A DNA stretch of 64,000 nt from Pseudodesulfovibrio tunisiensis (GCF_022809775.1 NZ_CP094380.1:868001-932000); one strand, 5' to 3'; positions 42,442 through 51,925 are shown, counted from the first letter of the stretch. The notes: a model not told the origin generated them from the sequence alone. Translations and numbers: made by a program.

Positions 42442-43203
42442 TTACCACGCGTCCCGTTGCGGCATGTGAAGATAGAACTCCACCCGCTGGTTCCGGCGCC
42501 TGTTTTCGGGGCTGTCATTGGGCGCTGCAGGCCGCGTGTCGGCATACCCGACCGCCTTGGCCCGACTCACCTCGATGTTTCCCTTCCTGAGAATGTAATC
42601 CAGCGCCACGGCGGCTCTGGCTGCCGACAGCTCCCAGTTGGATGGAAACTTGTTTGTTGAAATCGGCCGATCATCCGTATGCCCCCGAACGACCAGATTC
42701 AGCTTGTAGTCCTTGAGCACCTTGACCACGTTATCCAGAATGGCACTGGCGCGCGTCGTGAGTTCCGCAGTTCCGGGCTTGAACATGGCTGCGGAATCCG
42801 CGCTGAAAACGACACCGTCGCGATCCGCGGTCACTCCGGTTCCCTTCCGCATTTCCACATCTTCATCCTCAAGCAGCGACTTGATGCGCATGACCACACC
42901 GAGAAGCAGCCGCTCGTCATGGGAAATCTTGGACACCATGTCCTGCGTGCTCTTGCTGGTATTGAACAGAGCCATGTCCTTGGACACCGCCCGGACTTCC
43001 CTGACGCCGAACGCCCCTTTCAGGGAGCCCATCGCATCCCGGAACTTCTCCACATCCTGCTCGGCAAACGAGAGAAGCAGGACGAAAAAGCAGAGCAGCA
43101 ACGTCATCATGTCGGCAAACGTCGCCATCCAGGCGGGCAACCCCTCCTCCTGCTTGGGAGGTTCCGGCTGCCTTGGTTCCAGAACTTCTTGCTTGTCTGC
43201 CAT
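42442..43203 (-). CDS. motB: Flagellar motor stator protein MotB
   Basis: A 253-residue stator B subunit. PAWMATFADMMTLLLCFFVL contains the membrane helix and conserved Asp. A plug/linker region follows, then an OmpA-like domain with LNLVVRGHTDDRPISTNKFP, SNWELSAARAAVAL and RNQRVEFYLH that anchors to peptidoglycan. It follows motA by 18 bases. Proton versus sodium use cannot be told from sequence here, but the MotA partner looks PomA-like. Confidence 0.93.
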   Translation of the reverse strand: MADKQEVLEPRQPEPPKQEEGLPAWMATFADMMTLLLCFFVLLLSFAEQDVEKFRDAMGSLKGAFGVREVRAVSKDMALFNTSKSTQDMVSKISHDERLLLGVVMRIKSLLEDEDVEMRKGTGVTADRDGVVFSADSAAMFKPGTAELTTRASAILDNVVKVLKDYKLNLVVRGHTDDRPISTNKFPSNWELSAARAAVALDYILRKGNIEVSRAKAVGYADTRPAAPNDSPENRRRNQRVEFYLHMPQRDAW

Positions 43204-43221
43204 GGATCGACCCCGGGCGGG

Positions 43222-43974
43222 CTAGGATTCCTCGCGGAGAGCCGGAGACAAAAAGGCCTGCAGCTTTTCCTTGACCACGGTGGGATGGTCGCCCTTTTGC
43301 AAGGACGCGACACCTTCTATCATGATCTGCATGAACAGGGCGTCCTCTTCCGAACGCTGTTCCAGCTTGGTTGCCAGAGGCAGAAAAACCACGTTGGCCA
43401 GCACAGCACCGTAAAACGTGGTCAGCAGTGCCACGGCCATGGCCGGGCCGATGGAGGACGGGTCGGACAGGTTCTGCAGCATGTTCACAAGGCCGATAAG
43501 CGTCCCGATCATGCCGAAAGCCGGAGCCATGGTTCCCATTCCCTTGAAAACCCCCTGCCCGGCTCTGTGCCGCTGCTTCATGAAATCAAGCTCGATTTCC
43601 ATGACGGATCGCACGAGAGATTCGCTGGAACCATCCACAACAAGCATGACCCCTTTCTTGAGGTACGCGTCATCGATGTTGACCTTTTCCAAAGCAACCA
43701 GACTTTCCTTGCGCGCGGTATCCGCGAGCGAGGTAATCAGACGAATCATGTCCTGCGGATCCTGAGACTTGAACAGAATGGTCTTCATGGCCACCTTGGC
43801 CGTGCCAATGACCGTTTTCAGAGGGAACATGACGAAAGTTGCGGCCAGCGTACCGCCGACAACCACGACCAGGGACGGCGGATCCACAAAACCGCCGGCA
43901 TTGCCTCCCATGAGGACAGTGGTGACGATAAGGCCGAAACCGCCGACAAGTCCGATTAACGTTGCAATATCCAT
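43222..43974 (-). CDS. motA: Flagellar motor stator protein MotA
   Basis: A 250-residue stator A subunit with four membrane segments: ATLIGLVGGFGLIVTTVLM, PSLVVVVGGTLAATFVMFP, MGTMAPAFGMIGTLIGLVNM and GPAMAVALLTTFYGAVLANV. The cytoplasmic loop carries charged residues that contact FliG. The TAPAFGMIGT-type sequence and overall form resemble the PomA branch. It forms a 5:2 complex with MotB. It follows fapA by six bases in one operon. Confidence 0.93.
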   Translation of the reverse strand: MDIATLIGLVGGFGLIVTTVLMGGNAGGFVDPPSLVVVVGGTLAATFVMFPLKTVIGTAKVAMKTILFKSQDPQDMIRLITSLADTARKESLVALEKVNIDDAYLKKGVMLVVDGSSESLVRSVMEIELDFMKQRHRAGQGVFKGMGTMAPAFGMIGTLIGLVNMLQNLSDPSSIGPAMAVALLTTFYGAVLANVVFLPLATKLEQRSEEDALFMQIMIEGVASLQKGDHPTVVKEKLQAFLSPALREES

Positions 43975-43980
43975 ATGTAG

Positions 43981-45099
43981 CTAGCCAAGCCTCTTTGAAG
44001 ACGTTCCAATCTTCACTTCGTAGTTCTCGTAATAGAAATAGACGTCCTCGAAATAGTCGTCCACCTTCAGGAAAGCGTCCCCGATGCTGATTTCGACACC
44101 GGGCTTGACCACGCCGGGCACGAGGATCTTGCATTCATCAAGGCATTCGGTTCCCTGAATTCCTTCCCACAGCTTGACCTTGAGCATCTTGACCAGATTG
44201 AGTTCCTTGATCGCCGCCTCAAGCTTGGGACCGAATTCCTCTCGAAAATCGGGCCCCTTGCTCATCTGTTTTTCATAAGTCTTGATCCGGTCGTGCAGCA
44301 ATCTGATCCGGGCGTTGTATTCCTCGTCAGCGTACATCAATGTCGGATTGTAGCCGAGTATAATTCGGGTGCTCGTGTCCAATCCGCCGCCAAGCTGTTC
44401 TCCCACATAGATATACTCATGGCAGACGATTCTTCCGCCCGTCAGGCGGCCTCCCACGGCCAATCTGCGACCGGCATACACATCGCTGTGCATGAGTGCA
44501 CCCTTGACCAGCACGTCCTCGCCCGCCTTGAGCGTGGCGTTTTCGCAAAACGCCAGTTTCATGGTCTTGCCGGACTCGAGAAACGCCTCGTGACTTCCCT
44601 TGACTCCGCCCCGACAACTCAGGCTGTGCAGGGCCTCCACTCTGGCACCTTCGATCTGTCCATCGATCCTGACATCTCGCCCGCCGACATGAAATCCGCT
44701 GCGCACGCAGCCTCTGACAGTGAGATTGCCGATGAAATCAATGTTGCCGGTATTGTAATCGACGTCCTTTTCAATGGTCAGTTTTTCATGGACGCGAATC
44801 CTGCCATCGCTGTACCCGACCCAACCATTGACTGCGGCATACAGACGATCCGGGTGCCTATGCTTGATGCCGGTCCCGTGCCCGGCCGGAAACTTTCTTT
44901 CCTCGAAAAGGTATCGGGAATCCAGCTTTTCGGCTTCCTCTTCGTCAACCTCGACCCACTCCGCAATGACGTTGCCGGCTTCGACATTCTGAACGTAGTT
45001 CAATTCGAAATGATCAACACTTCCATCCGCCTGTTTTTCCGGAACCAATCGGCGACGACCCGTATCCGGATCAAAATGATGTTTCAGGTAGTAAGGCAT
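43981..45099 (-). CDS. FapA-family (DUF342) flagellar assembly-related protein
   Basis: A 372-residue DUF342/FapA protein. The N-terminal part is mixed. The centre is a right-handed beta-helix with repeated short strands (IDFIGNLTVRGCVRSGFHVG, VEALHSLSCRGGVKG, VLVKGALMHSDVYAGRRLAV). The C-terminal coiled coil is IRLLHDRIKTYEKQMS. FapA-family proteins accompany motility genes in many bacteria; the exact role is not settled. The ATG at 45099 has AAGGGG five bases upstream and is preferred over an in-frame GTG two codons earlier. First gene of the fapA-motA-motB-motB2 operon. Confidence 0.85.
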   Translation of the reverse strand: MPYYLKHHFDPDTGRRRLVPEKQADGSVDHFELNYVQNVEAGNVIAEWVEVDEEEAEKLDSRYLFEERKFPAGHGTGIKHRHPDRLYAAVNGWVGYSDGRIRVHEKLTIEKDVDYNTGNIDFIGNLTVRGCVRSGFHVGGRDVRIDGQIEGARVEALHSLSCRGGVKGSHEAFLESGKTMKLAFCENATLKAGEDVLVKGALMHSDVYAGRRLAVGGRLTGGRIVCHEYIYVGEQLGGGLDTSTRIILGYNPTLMYADEEYNARIRLLHDRIKTYEKQMSKGPDFREEFGPKLEAAIKELNLVKMLKVKLWEGIQGTECLDECKILVPGVVKPGVEISIGDAFLKVDDYFEDVYFYYENYEVKIGTSSKRLG

Positions 45100-45128
45100 C
45101 GGCACCCCTTGGATGATTCAGCTTGTCC

Positions 45129-45146
45129 GGTCCCAAATTCGGGACC
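45129..45146. repeat. Short inverted repeat in the fapA leader
   Basis: GGTCCC (45129-45134) and GGGACC (45141-45146) with a six-base loop, in the presumed 5' leader of the fapA operon. It could be an operator or an RNA hairpin. There is no T-run, so it is not a terminator. Confidence 0.4.
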
Positions 45147-45214
45147 ATCACCTTCCTTTCCACAAAACAGACGTGTTCACAAGGAGCGAACAGGCCACCC
45201 TTATGGAAGTGATT

Positions 45215-45244
45215 ATCATACTTACACCTTACACAGGCCGTCAA
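45215..45244 (-). promoter_or_regulatory. Candidate sigma-70 promoter for fapA-motAB
   Basis: Minus-strand TTGACG (45244-45239), an 18-base spacer and TATGAT (45220-45215), about 115 bases before the fapA start. No sigma-28 or sigma-54 consensus is evident for this operon. The rest of 45106-45409 holds the leader dyad and, on the other strand, the flaG promoter. Confidence 0.5.
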
Positions 45245-45323
45245 TGCTATAGCCACACCATCCCGAGAATTCAAGATGTCGGGAACCATTTGGGGAATAC
45301 TCCCGATCTGCCCCTACCCTCCC

Positions 45324-45350
45324 TAAAGAAAACGCCCCGCCTGCCGATAA
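45324..45350 (+). promoter_or_regulatory. Sigma-28 (FliA) promoter for flaG
   Basis: TAAA (45324-45327), exactly 15 bases, then GCCGATAA (45343-45350). This is a full match to the sigma-28 consensus TAAA-N15-GCCGATAA. It lies 59 bases upstream of the flaG ATG on the plus strand, so flaG should be a late flagellar gene. Confidence 0.9.
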
Positions 45351-45409
45351 ATCAGACGTAAACGGGAACCCAGGTTGGGATCATTCGTGCAACACCAGGG
45401 AGGGAGACC

Positions 45410-45796
45410 ATGAATATCCCGGAAGTCAACAACGAGGTGCGGGCTCTTCGTTCGGAGAACGTCACGCCTGCCGTGAAGCCGCAGGAAAGTCCTCCGCAGG
45501 ACATGAGCTTTCGCAAGGATGCCGTACAGAAAACGGGAAAGGCCGACGCTGACCCGCAAAAGGAAGGCAGTGCCTCCCGCGAGGAAGTGGAACGGCAGGT
45601 TCAGACCGTCCAGGAAAAGCTGGACGCCAGGGACATCAAGCTCAAGTTCAATGTCCTTGAAAAGGAAGACACGGTTCAGGTGGAAGTCCAGGACGAACAG
45701 GGCAAGGTCATCCGAAAGATTCCGGCTGATGAGATGATCAAGCTCTCGCAGTCCATCAAGGAATTCGTCGGCGGATTTCTGGACAGGACGTCCTGA
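45410..45796 (+). CDS. flaG: Flagellar protein FlaG
   Basis: A 128-residue protein. The N-terminal half is disordered and charged. The C-terminal half carries the FlaG domain (IKLKFNVLEKEDTVQVEVQD, GKVIRKIPADEMIKLSQSIK). FlaG influences flagellar filament length and usually lies near flagellin or fliD genes. GGGAGG precedes the ATG. A perfect sigma-28 promoter lies upstream. Confidence 0.92.
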   Translation: MNIPEVNNEVRALRSENVTPAVKPQESPPQDMSFRKDAVQKTGKADADPQKEGSASREEVERQVQTVQEKLDARDIKLKFNVLEKEDTVQVEVQDEQGKVIRKIPADEMIKLSQSIKEFVGGFLDRTS

Positions 45797-45885
45797 TCGC
45801 GGTCAAGGCAATCACGCCTCGTGCGAAGTTTCGCTCAAGGCTTGGACAAGGCTCCGGCCCTGCAGGTCGGACGCTTTGTCGCGTC

Positions 45886-45914
45886 TTGCCTATTTCTCCG
45901 GGTTCGGGCATATT
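45886..45914 (+). promoter_or_regulatory. Candidate sigma-70 promoter
   Basis: TTGCCT (45886-45891), a 17-base spacer and CATATT (45909-45914), 32 bases before the ATG of the 97-residue gene. The -35 is good and the -10 moderate. Confidence 0.4.
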
Positions 45915-45946
45915 GAGTACAGGGAAATCCCAGCAGGGGAGGCAGT

Positions 45947-46240
45947 ATGTCCGATATCAGCATCTCCGCCATGACGCCTCAGTCCATGGCCTTTGACGAA
46001 CAATCCATAGGTATCCAGTCCGTGGGGCAGAATTCGAACACCGAAATTTCCGGCGTGAATCCCGACGGCATGGATCAGGTCGAGATGGCTCCGGCCGGAG
46101 CGGAACTCGCATCCAGAAACACGGAGTTCTTCGGATCCGGGACCGATTTCTCGTCCACGGGAACCGATGTCGACATTCAAAAGGCCGTCAGCAACGCCCT
46201 CATGGACGGCACGGGGTCCATTGCCGACAAGGTTGCCTGA
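45947..46240 (+). CDS. Small hypothetical protein, Ser/Thr/Asn-rich
   Basis: A 97-residue protein, rich in Ser, Thr, Met, Asn and Gln, without membrane segments or cysteine. It starts ISISAMTPQSMAFDEQSIGI and ends VDIQKAVSNALMDGTGSIAD. The composition recalls secreted or surface-associated proteins exported without a cleaved signal. I recognise no family. It has its own candidate promoter, a good ribosome binding site (AGGGGAGG) and a strong terminator, so it is a single-gene unit between flaG and a membrane protein gene. Confidence 0.6.
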   Translation: MSDISISAMTPQSMAFDEQSIGIQSVGQNSNTEISGVNPDGMDQVEMAPAGAELASRNTEFFGSGTDFSSTGTDVDIQKAVSNALMDGTGSIADKVA

Positions 46241-46260
46241 CCCCCTCCCGGACAGAAAAC

Positions 46261-46298
46261 GAAAAAGGCCATCCGCACATATGTGGATGGCCTTTTTC
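46261..46298 (+). terminator. Rho-independent terminator (bidirectional)
   Basis: A 14-base stem GAAAAAGGCCATCC (46261-46274) and GGATGGCCTTTTTC (46285-46298) with a ten-base partly palindromic loop. It ends the 97-residue gene on the plus strand and the convergent DUF697 gene on the minus strand. Confidence 0.85.
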
Positions 46299-46317
46299 GT
46301 TTACTCACCGTCTTTTC

Positions 46318-47379
46318 CTATTCCTTGCGAAATATCCGTCCTGCCGCCTTGGTAAACCTGCCCACGCCTCTGGCCCCGGAACTGACGGCATCGGCCGAAG
46401 CATGTGCAGCTCTGGAAGTCGCATCCACGGTCATGTCCGCAGTCCCGACAACGGCCCGTGCCGCCTTCATGAATCCCTTGCCCGCGGCATGCGTCAGGGA
46501 CTTGAGGTAGACAGACGTGATGGTCTTGGCCGCATTGGCGGTCACGGCCACCAGCATGGTTCCGGCCTCGGACATGGCACCTCTGCGACAGGCTGCACTG
46601 GAGCCGTCCAATTGATAGTTGAAATGGTTGCGGGTGATGATGCCGACCCTGAGCGCGAGGAACCCGTTTGCCGCCCCATCCAGCAAGGCCGCGGTCAGAG
46701 CCGCTGCAACCCCGCTGGCGCCGGGAATCGCGCCCATGGCCGAACTCGCCAGCACCGGGGAAAGTATGGAATCTATCTGTTCCTGTACATCCAGCTCCTC
46801 CACGCCTCCGGCCAGGAATGTTGCCACAGCCACATTCACGTAGACACGAGCCAGACCGGACAGGGAAGCCCGCTGACTGTATATTCCGGAAACGTCCCAG
46901 ACCAGTTTGGTCAGCAGGCCGAAGACCACGAAGGAATCCAGCTTGCCGTTCTGGGAGATGGCGGTGGTCAGAAAAATGCGGGATGCGGTCTTCCTCGTGG
47001 CCTCATTGGCCACCTCGTCCAGATGGTGCAGGGCCAGCTCCACATCCTCCTCGGTGCGCAAGCCCAGCTCGGCCTTGCGCACATGCGGATTGCGGCGCAG
47101 CCGCTTCCTTGCCTTCCGAAAGAAGTCGGACCGTTGGGAAGCCGAGGCGTTCTCGGGCAATCTGAGTGGACGGGGACGCCGAAACACAAGGACGAACGGG
47201 ACCGCCGTGAACCAGAAGACCAGCGCACATCCGCCCCAGAACACATACGGCTCGGCTCCGGGGACGAAGCGATTCGCCAGATCGGCAAGTCCGGCCACCT
47301 GATTCATCATGAACAGCAGAAAGCCGATCCACAGCAGAATCAGCACAAGAAAAAAAGCACGCACAAGGGAATGTTTCAT
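46318..47379 (-). CDS. DUF697/YcjF-like membrane protein
   Basis: A 353-residue protein with two N-terminal membrane helices (FFLVLILLWIGFLLFMMN, and FWGGCALVFWFTAVPFVLVF) and a C-terminal hydrophobic DUF697-like region (AISQNGKLDSFVVFGLLTKLVWDVSGIY, LARVYVNVAVATFLAGGVEE, IPGASGVAAALTAALLDGAA). DUF697 proteins accompany GTPases or stress systems; the function is unknown. It ends in a basic, Ala-rich tail. Convergent with the upstream plus-strand gene across a shared terminator. Confidence 0.75.
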   Translation of the reverse strand: MKHSLVRAFFLVLILLWIGFLLFMMNQVAGLADLANRFVPGAEPYVFWGGCALVFWFTAVPFVLVFRRPRPLRLPENASASQRSDFFRKARKRLRRNPHVRKAELGLRTEEDVELALHHLDEVANEATRKTASRIFLTTAISQNGKLDSFVVFGLLTKLVWDVSGIYSQRASLSGLARVYVNVAVATFLAGGVEELDVQEQIDSILSPVLASSAMGAIPGASGVAAALTAALLDGAANGFLALRVGIITRNHFNYQLDGSSAACRRGAMSEAGTMLVAVTANAAKTITSVYLKSLTHAAGKGFMKAARAVVGTADMTVDATSRAAHASADAVSSGARGVGRFTKAAGRIFRKE

Positions 47380-47417
47380 GTCAGCATGTTCCTGCCCCCC
47401 ACCGATGTGCGAACACG

Positions 47418-47447
47418 AAAAAAAGGGAGCGGCTTGGGACCGCCCCC
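47418..47447 (-). terminator. Rho-independent terminator after the TPR gene
   Basis: Minus-strand stem GGGGGCGG and CCGCTCCC (47447-47440 and 47432-47425, one mismatch) with a seven-base loop and a run of seven T (47424-47418). Confidence 0.7.
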
Positions 47448-47525
47448 TGCATCGAATTTCATGCTAAAATGTTCGGGAATCATGCGGGACGGTTTTTTTC
47501 ACACCACCACAAGATTCCCGGCAAA

Positions 47526-48152
47526 TCAATCGTTTTCCAAATCACGCACCATGTCCGCGACAGGCACTCCGCTCGGAGAAAGCGCATCCGGCTTGACCGC
47601 AAGCACAGCCTTCCATGCGGCAAGCGCATCGGCCTTGCGGTTCAGATCGTGCAGCAGGACCACGCCCATGTTGAAACGTGATGTCACATGCCCGGGGTCC
47701 AGTTCCGCGGCCCGGTCAAAAGCCTTGACCGCGTCCTCGAACCGCTTCACGCGCCGATACATGACCCCGAGGTCGGACCAGACGCCGGGATGCTTGACCG
47801 GATCAAGCTCCAGAGCCCGTTCATATGCAACAACAGCCTTTTCGTTGAGCCCGTTGTCAAAACAGAAATTGCCCAGATCGATCCAGACATGCGCATCACC
47901 GGGACTTTTCGCCGTAGCGGCTTCCAGCTTCTGCAAATCCGTGAACGATCCGGTTGCCTGCGGGCTGTCCTGCGGCTGCGAAGTCGAAGCCGGAGCCGCA
48001 ACATGCTTGGGGCTCATGTACAACACGGTCGCGGTATTGCCGATGAAGGCCCCCGCCAGAACGGCAAACACGACCAGAACCGCACACGTGGATTTCTTCA
48101 CGTGACTGTTTCGAAATTCTTCCAATTCACGCTGACGTTTGTTCGTTCCCAT
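47526..48152 (-). CDS. Membrane-anchored TPR protein
   Basis: A 208-residue protein. An N-terminal membrane segment (CAVLVVFAVLAGAFIGNTAT, about residues 23-42) is followed by a linker and about three tetratricopeptide repeats: VWIDLGNFCFDNGLNEKAVV, VWSDLGVMYRRVKRFEDAVK and SRFNMGVVLLHDLNRKADAL. TPRs mediate protein contacts. The domain probably faces the periplasm. Transcribed away from ileS. The partner is unknown. Confidence 0.82.
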   Translation of the reverse strand: MGTNKRQRELEEFRNSHVKKSTCAVLVVFAVLAGAFIGNTATVLYMSPKHVAAPASTSQPQDSPQATGSFTDLQKLEAATAKSPGDAHVWIDLGNFCFDNGLNEKAVVAYERALELDPVKHPGVWSDLGVMYRRVKRFEDAVKAFDRAAELDPGHVTSRFNMGVVLLHDLNRKADALAAWKAVLAVKPDALSPSGVPVADMVRDLEND

Positions 48153-48354
48153 AATACTTTTTTCTCCGGATAAGGTTTTCGACAGACTTCCGGCGAAACA
48201 AGGCATTCCTTATCTGATTGGTCCGATTTGCTCAAGTCCACGTCAACCGCCGCAGCGCTTGACTTCCGGGCCACCTTGTACCAATCTACCCCGATTCGTT
48301 AGCACCCGGCATTTAGATTAAAGAAATATACGGTCCCTGGAGGATGAAAACGTC

Positions 48355-51171
48355 ATGAGCGATTACAAAAAAACATTGCTGTTGCCCAAAACCAAATTCC
48401 CCATGAAAGCCAATCTCCGGCAACGTGAGCCGGAGATGCTCAAGTTCTGGGAAAAGATCGGCGCTTACGACGCAATGATTACCTCCGGCGGGGACAAGGG
48501 CGAATACTGCCTGCACGACGGCCCGCCGTATGCCAACGGCCATATCCACATGGGAACGGCCCTGAACAAGGTTCTCAAGGACATCGTGGTCAAGTCCCGG
48601 AACATGGAAGGCATCAGGGCCCAGTATGTCCCGGGCTGGGATTGCCACGGTCTGCCCATCGAGCACAAGGTCGAGCAGGAACTGAAGAAGAAGAAAAAGG
48701 AACTCGACACGCTGACCATCCGCAAGATCTGCCGCGAGTACGCCGCCAAATGGCTGGACGTGCAACGCAAGGAATTCAAGCGGCTCGGCGTGCTGGGCAA
48801 ATGGGAAGAACCCTACCGCACCATGAACCCGACCTACGAGGCAGCCACGGCCCGCGAACTGGGACGTTTCATGGAAAAGGGCGGCGTGGTGCGCGGCAAG
48901 AAGCCCGTGCACTGGTGCTGCGACTGTTCCACGGCTCTGGCCGAGGCCGAGGTGGAATACGAGGACCACACCTCCCCGTCCATCTTCGTCCGTTTTCCCC
49001 TGACCGATCCGGCTGCTTCCAAGCTCGGCGATGTGGACATGAACCGGCTGTACGTGGCCATCTGGACCACCACCCCCTGGACCATCCCCGACAACATGGC
49101 CGTGGCCGTGCACCCGAATTTCGACTACGCCGTGATCAGGGTCGGCGAGGACTTCTACGTCATGGCCGAGGCCCTGCTCGAGGAATGCGCGGGCAAGTTC
49201 GGCTGGGAAGCCCCGGAAATCCTGACCCGAGTCAGAGGCTCGGAGCTTGAAGGCCTGAAGGCCAAACATCCCATCTACGACCGCGAATCCCCGATCGTGC
49301 TGGCCGACTACGTCACGCTGGACTCGGGCACGGGCTGTGTGCACACGGCTCCGGGCCATGGCCGCGAGGACTTCGAAACCGGCATCCGCTATGGTCTGGA
49401 AGTGCTTTCCCCCATGAACGACAAGGGCGTGTTCCTGCCCGAGGTGGAATTCTTCGCCGGTCTGAACGTGTGGGAAGCCAATCCCAAGGTCATTGAAAAA
49501 CTTCAGGAACTCGGCAACCTGCTGGCCTCCGAAGACATCACCCACTCCTACCCGCACTGCTGGCGCTGCAAGAAGCCGGTCATTTTTCGCGCCACCACCC
49601 AGTGGTTCATCGGCATGGAGGAAAACGACCTGCGCTCCCGCGCCCTGAACGCCATTCGCAACAACGTGAACTGGGTGCCGTCCTGGGGCGAGGAACGCAT
49701 CTTCAACATGGTCGAGAACCGTCCCGACTGGTGCATCTCCCGCCAGCGCAACTGGGGCGTGCCCATTTCCGCACTCATCTGCAAGGACTGCGACGAAACC
49801 TGGTTCGACGCGCAGTGGGTCTACGACATCTGCGACAAGTACGAAAAGCACCCCACGGGTTGCGACTACTGGTTCGAAGCTCCCATCGAGGAACTCGTTC
49901 CCGAGGGACTGACCTGTCCCAAATGCGGCGGCACCCACTGGAAGCGCGAGCGCGACATTCTGGACGTGTGGTTCGACTCCGGCACCAGCTTTGCGGCCGT
50001 TGTCGAGCAACGTGACGAATGCCAGTATCCGGCCGACCTGTATCTGGAAGGCTCGGACCAGCATCGCGGCTGGTTCCACAGCTCCCTGCTCGCGTCCATG
50101 GGCACCCGGGAAAAGGCCCCCTACAAGACCGTGCTCACCCATGGCTACGTGGTGGATGGCGAAGGCCGCAAAATGTCCAAGTCCATCGGCAACGTGATCG
50201 CGCCTCAGGAAATCATCGACAAGTACGGCGCGGAAATCCTGCGCATGTGGGTTTCCGCCTCCAACTATCAGGAAGACATCCGCATCTCGGACGAAACCCT
50301 GAACAGACTGGTTGACGCATATCGTCGCATCCGCAACACCTGCCGCTATCTGCTGTCGAACCTCAACGACTTCGATCCTGCGGAAAAGGTGGCTGTCGAC
50401 GATCTGCTGCCGCTGGACCGCTACGCCCTCGATCTGGTGACCCGCCGACATGCGACCATTCGCGAGGCATACGACAATTTCGAATTCCACAAGGTCTATC
50501 ACACCCTGCACAACCTGTGCGTGGTCGACCTGTCCGCATTCTATCTCGACATCATCAAGGACCGCCTCTATGTGGAGGAACAGCACGGCATCAGACGCCG
50601 TTCGGCCCAGACCGTGCTGTGGCAGATTCTGCTCATGCTGCTTCAGGACATGGCCCCGGTGCTTTCCTTCACTGCCGAGGAAGCCTTCCAGGCCCTGCCC
50701 GACACCATCAAGGGCAAGCTCTCCCAGGACAAGACCGTGTTCGCCCTGCGCTTCACTCCGGACGAAACCGACCTGAGCGAAGACGAATGCGAACGATGGG
50801 AGACTCTGGCCGCAATTCGCGACGCGGTGAACCGCGCCATCGAACCGAAACGCAAGGATGGCGTGGTCGGAAAATCCCTCGACGCACAGGTGACCCTGTA
50901 CTGCGACGAGGACCTGCGCGACCTGCTTTCCGGTGAGGATCTGGACATTCAGGAACTCTTCATCGTGTCCAAGGTCGTGCTGGACGAACTCGGCAGCGCG
51001 CCCGAGGATGCCGCACATGCCGAGGATATCGAATCCCTGCGCATCGGCGTGGCTCAGGCTCCGGGCCGCAAATGCGAACGGTGCTGGCGCATCTGCGAGG
51101 ATCTGGGAACCGACCCGGCGCATCCCGATGCCTGCCCGCGCTGCACCGCCGTGCTCTCCACTCTGAATTAA
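48355..51171 (+). CDS. ileS: Isoleucyl-tRNA synthetase
   Basis: A 938-residue class I synthetase that charges tRNA-Ile and edits misactivated valine. The HIGH-type motif is [11 protein letters not shown] near residue 57. The CP1 editing domain contains [14 protein letters not shown] and [12 protein letters not shown]. The KMSKS loop is KMSKSIGNV near residue 606. The C-terminal zinc finger is [12 protein letters not shown] with DACPRC. Full family length. A weak sigma-70-like site (TTGACT near 48259) lies upstream. lspA follows after nine bases, a common pairing. Confidence 0.98.
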   Translation: MSDYKKTLLLPKTKFPMKANLRQREPEMLKFWEKIGAYDAMITSGGDKGEYCLHDGPPYANGHIHMGTALNKVLKDIVVKSRNMEGIRAQYVPGWDCHGLPIEHKVEQELKKKKKELDTLTIRKICREYAAKWLDVQRKEFKRLGVLGKWEEPYRTMNPTYEAATARELGRFMEKGGVVRGKKPVHWCCDCSTALAEAEVEYEDHTSPSIFVRFPLTDPAASKLGDVDMNRLYVAIWTTTPWTIPDNMAVAVHPNFDYAVIRVGEDFYVMAEALLEECAGKFGWEAPEILTRVRGSELEGLKAKHPIYDRESPIVLADYVTLDSGTGCVHTAPGHGREDFETGIRYGLEVLSPMNDKGVFLPEVEFFAGLNVWEANPKVIEKLQELGNLLASEDITHSYPHCWRCKKPVIFRATTQWFIGMEENDLRSRALNAIRNNVNWVPSWGEERIFNMVENRPDWCISRQRNWGVPISALICKDCDETWFDAQWVYDICDKYEKHPTGCDYWFEAPIEELVPEGLTCPKCGGTHWKRERDILDVWFDSGTSFAAVVEQRDECQYPADLYLEGSDQHRGWFHSSLLASMGTREKAPYKTVLTHGYVVDGEGRKMSKSIGNVIAPQEIIDKYGAEILRMWVSASNYQEDIRISDETLNRLVDAYRRIRNTCRYLLSNLNDFDPAEKVAVDDLLPLDRYALDLVTRRHATIREAYDNFEFHKVYHTLHNLCVVDLSAFYLDIIKDRLYVEEQHGIRRRSAQTVLWQILLMLLQDMAPVLSFTAEEAFQALPDTIKGKLSQDKTVFALRFTPDETDLSEDECERWETLAAIRDAVNRAIEPKRKDGVVGKSLDAQVTLYCDEDLRDLLSGEDLDIQELFIVSKVVLDELGSAPEDAAHAEDIESLRIGVAQAPGRKCERCWRICEDLGTDPAHPDACPRCTAVLSTLN

Positions 51172-51180
51172 GAGGTCGGA

Positions 51181-51669
51181 ATGAACCGCTACGCGCTTGC
51201 CACAGTCTGGACCGTTTCCATGACCGCCCTTGACCAGCTCACCAAGCTGCTGGTCATGGGCACCATGCCGGAATGGACGTACAAGACGATCATCCCCGGC
51301 TTCTTCAACCTCGTGCACGTGCACAACAAGGGCACGGCCTGGGGCTTTCTGGACCGGGAAGACATCGACTGGCAGGTGCCGCTCTTCATAGGAATCACAA
51401 TCGTTGCCCTCGGCTTCATCGCCTACATGCTCAAGACCACCCGCGAAGACGACAAGTGGATGGTCACGGGTTTGGGCATGATCGCCGGGGGCGCGATCGG
51501 AAACCTCATCGACCGCGTCCGTCTGGGTGAAGTCGTTGACTTTCTGGATTTCTACGTGAATTCATATCACTGGCCCGCGTTCAACATTGCGGACTCGGCC
51601 CTGACCGTGGGCGCGGTCTGCATCCTGATTTCCATGTACCGAAACCGGGACAGGGACCAAAACGCATAA
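51181..51669 (+). CDS. lspA: Lipoprotein signal peptidase
   Basis: A 162-residue inner-membrane aspartyl protease (signal peptidase II) with four membrane helices. Conserved motifs are NKGTAWGF, IGNLIDRVRLGEVVDFLDF and FNIADSALTVG; the two catalytic Asp residues are in the latter two. It cleaves prolipoproteins after lipid attachment, such as the several lipoproteins encoded in this window. Nine bases downstream of ileS and probably co-transcribed. Confidence 0.96.
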   Translation: MNRYALATVWTVSMTALDQLTKLLVMGTMPEWTYKTIIPGFFNLVHVHNKGTAWGFLDREDIDWQVPLFIGITIVALGFIAYMLKTTREDDKWMVTGLGMIAGGAIGNLIDRVRLGEVVDFLDFYVNSYHWPAFNIADSALTVGAVCILISMYRNRDRDQNA

Positions 51670-51706
51670 CGGCATTCCCACGCCGAAAGACTTCAAGGAA
51701 TCGACA

Positions 51707-51925
51707 ATGTTCGCCGACTTCTCCGCTCTTACCGCGCAGCAATGGACCGTAATACTGGGCGTTGTGGCCGTGTGTTTCGGACTCAGCGCCTTCTGCATTC
51801 TGGACGTCTGGAAGCGCCAATTCGAATCGTCCAACGAAAAGGCGCTCTGGATGCAGATGTGCATTTTCATTCCCATTCTCGGCGCACTGGCATATCTTTT
51901 CGTAGGAAGAAAACGAGGGAGTTGA
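51707..51925 (+). CDS. PLDc_N-type small membrane protein
   Basis: A 72-residue protein with two membrane helices (WTVILGVVAVCFGLSAFCIL, and MQMCIFIPILGALAYLFVGR) around a short charged loop (DVWKRQFESSNEKALW). The pattern matches the phospholipase D/nuclease N-terminal-like (PLDc_N) family, which here stands alone. Function unknown. It lies between lspA and the CpoB-like gene, likely in one operon. Confidence 0.7.
   Translation: MFADFSALTAQQWTVILGVVAVCFGLSAFCILDVWKRQFESSNEKALWMQMCIFIPILGALAYLFVGRKRGS

Noticed and set aside
48313..51324. A 1,003-codon open frame on the minus strand
   Set aside because: Exact antisense shadow of ileS, which has all synthetase motifs.
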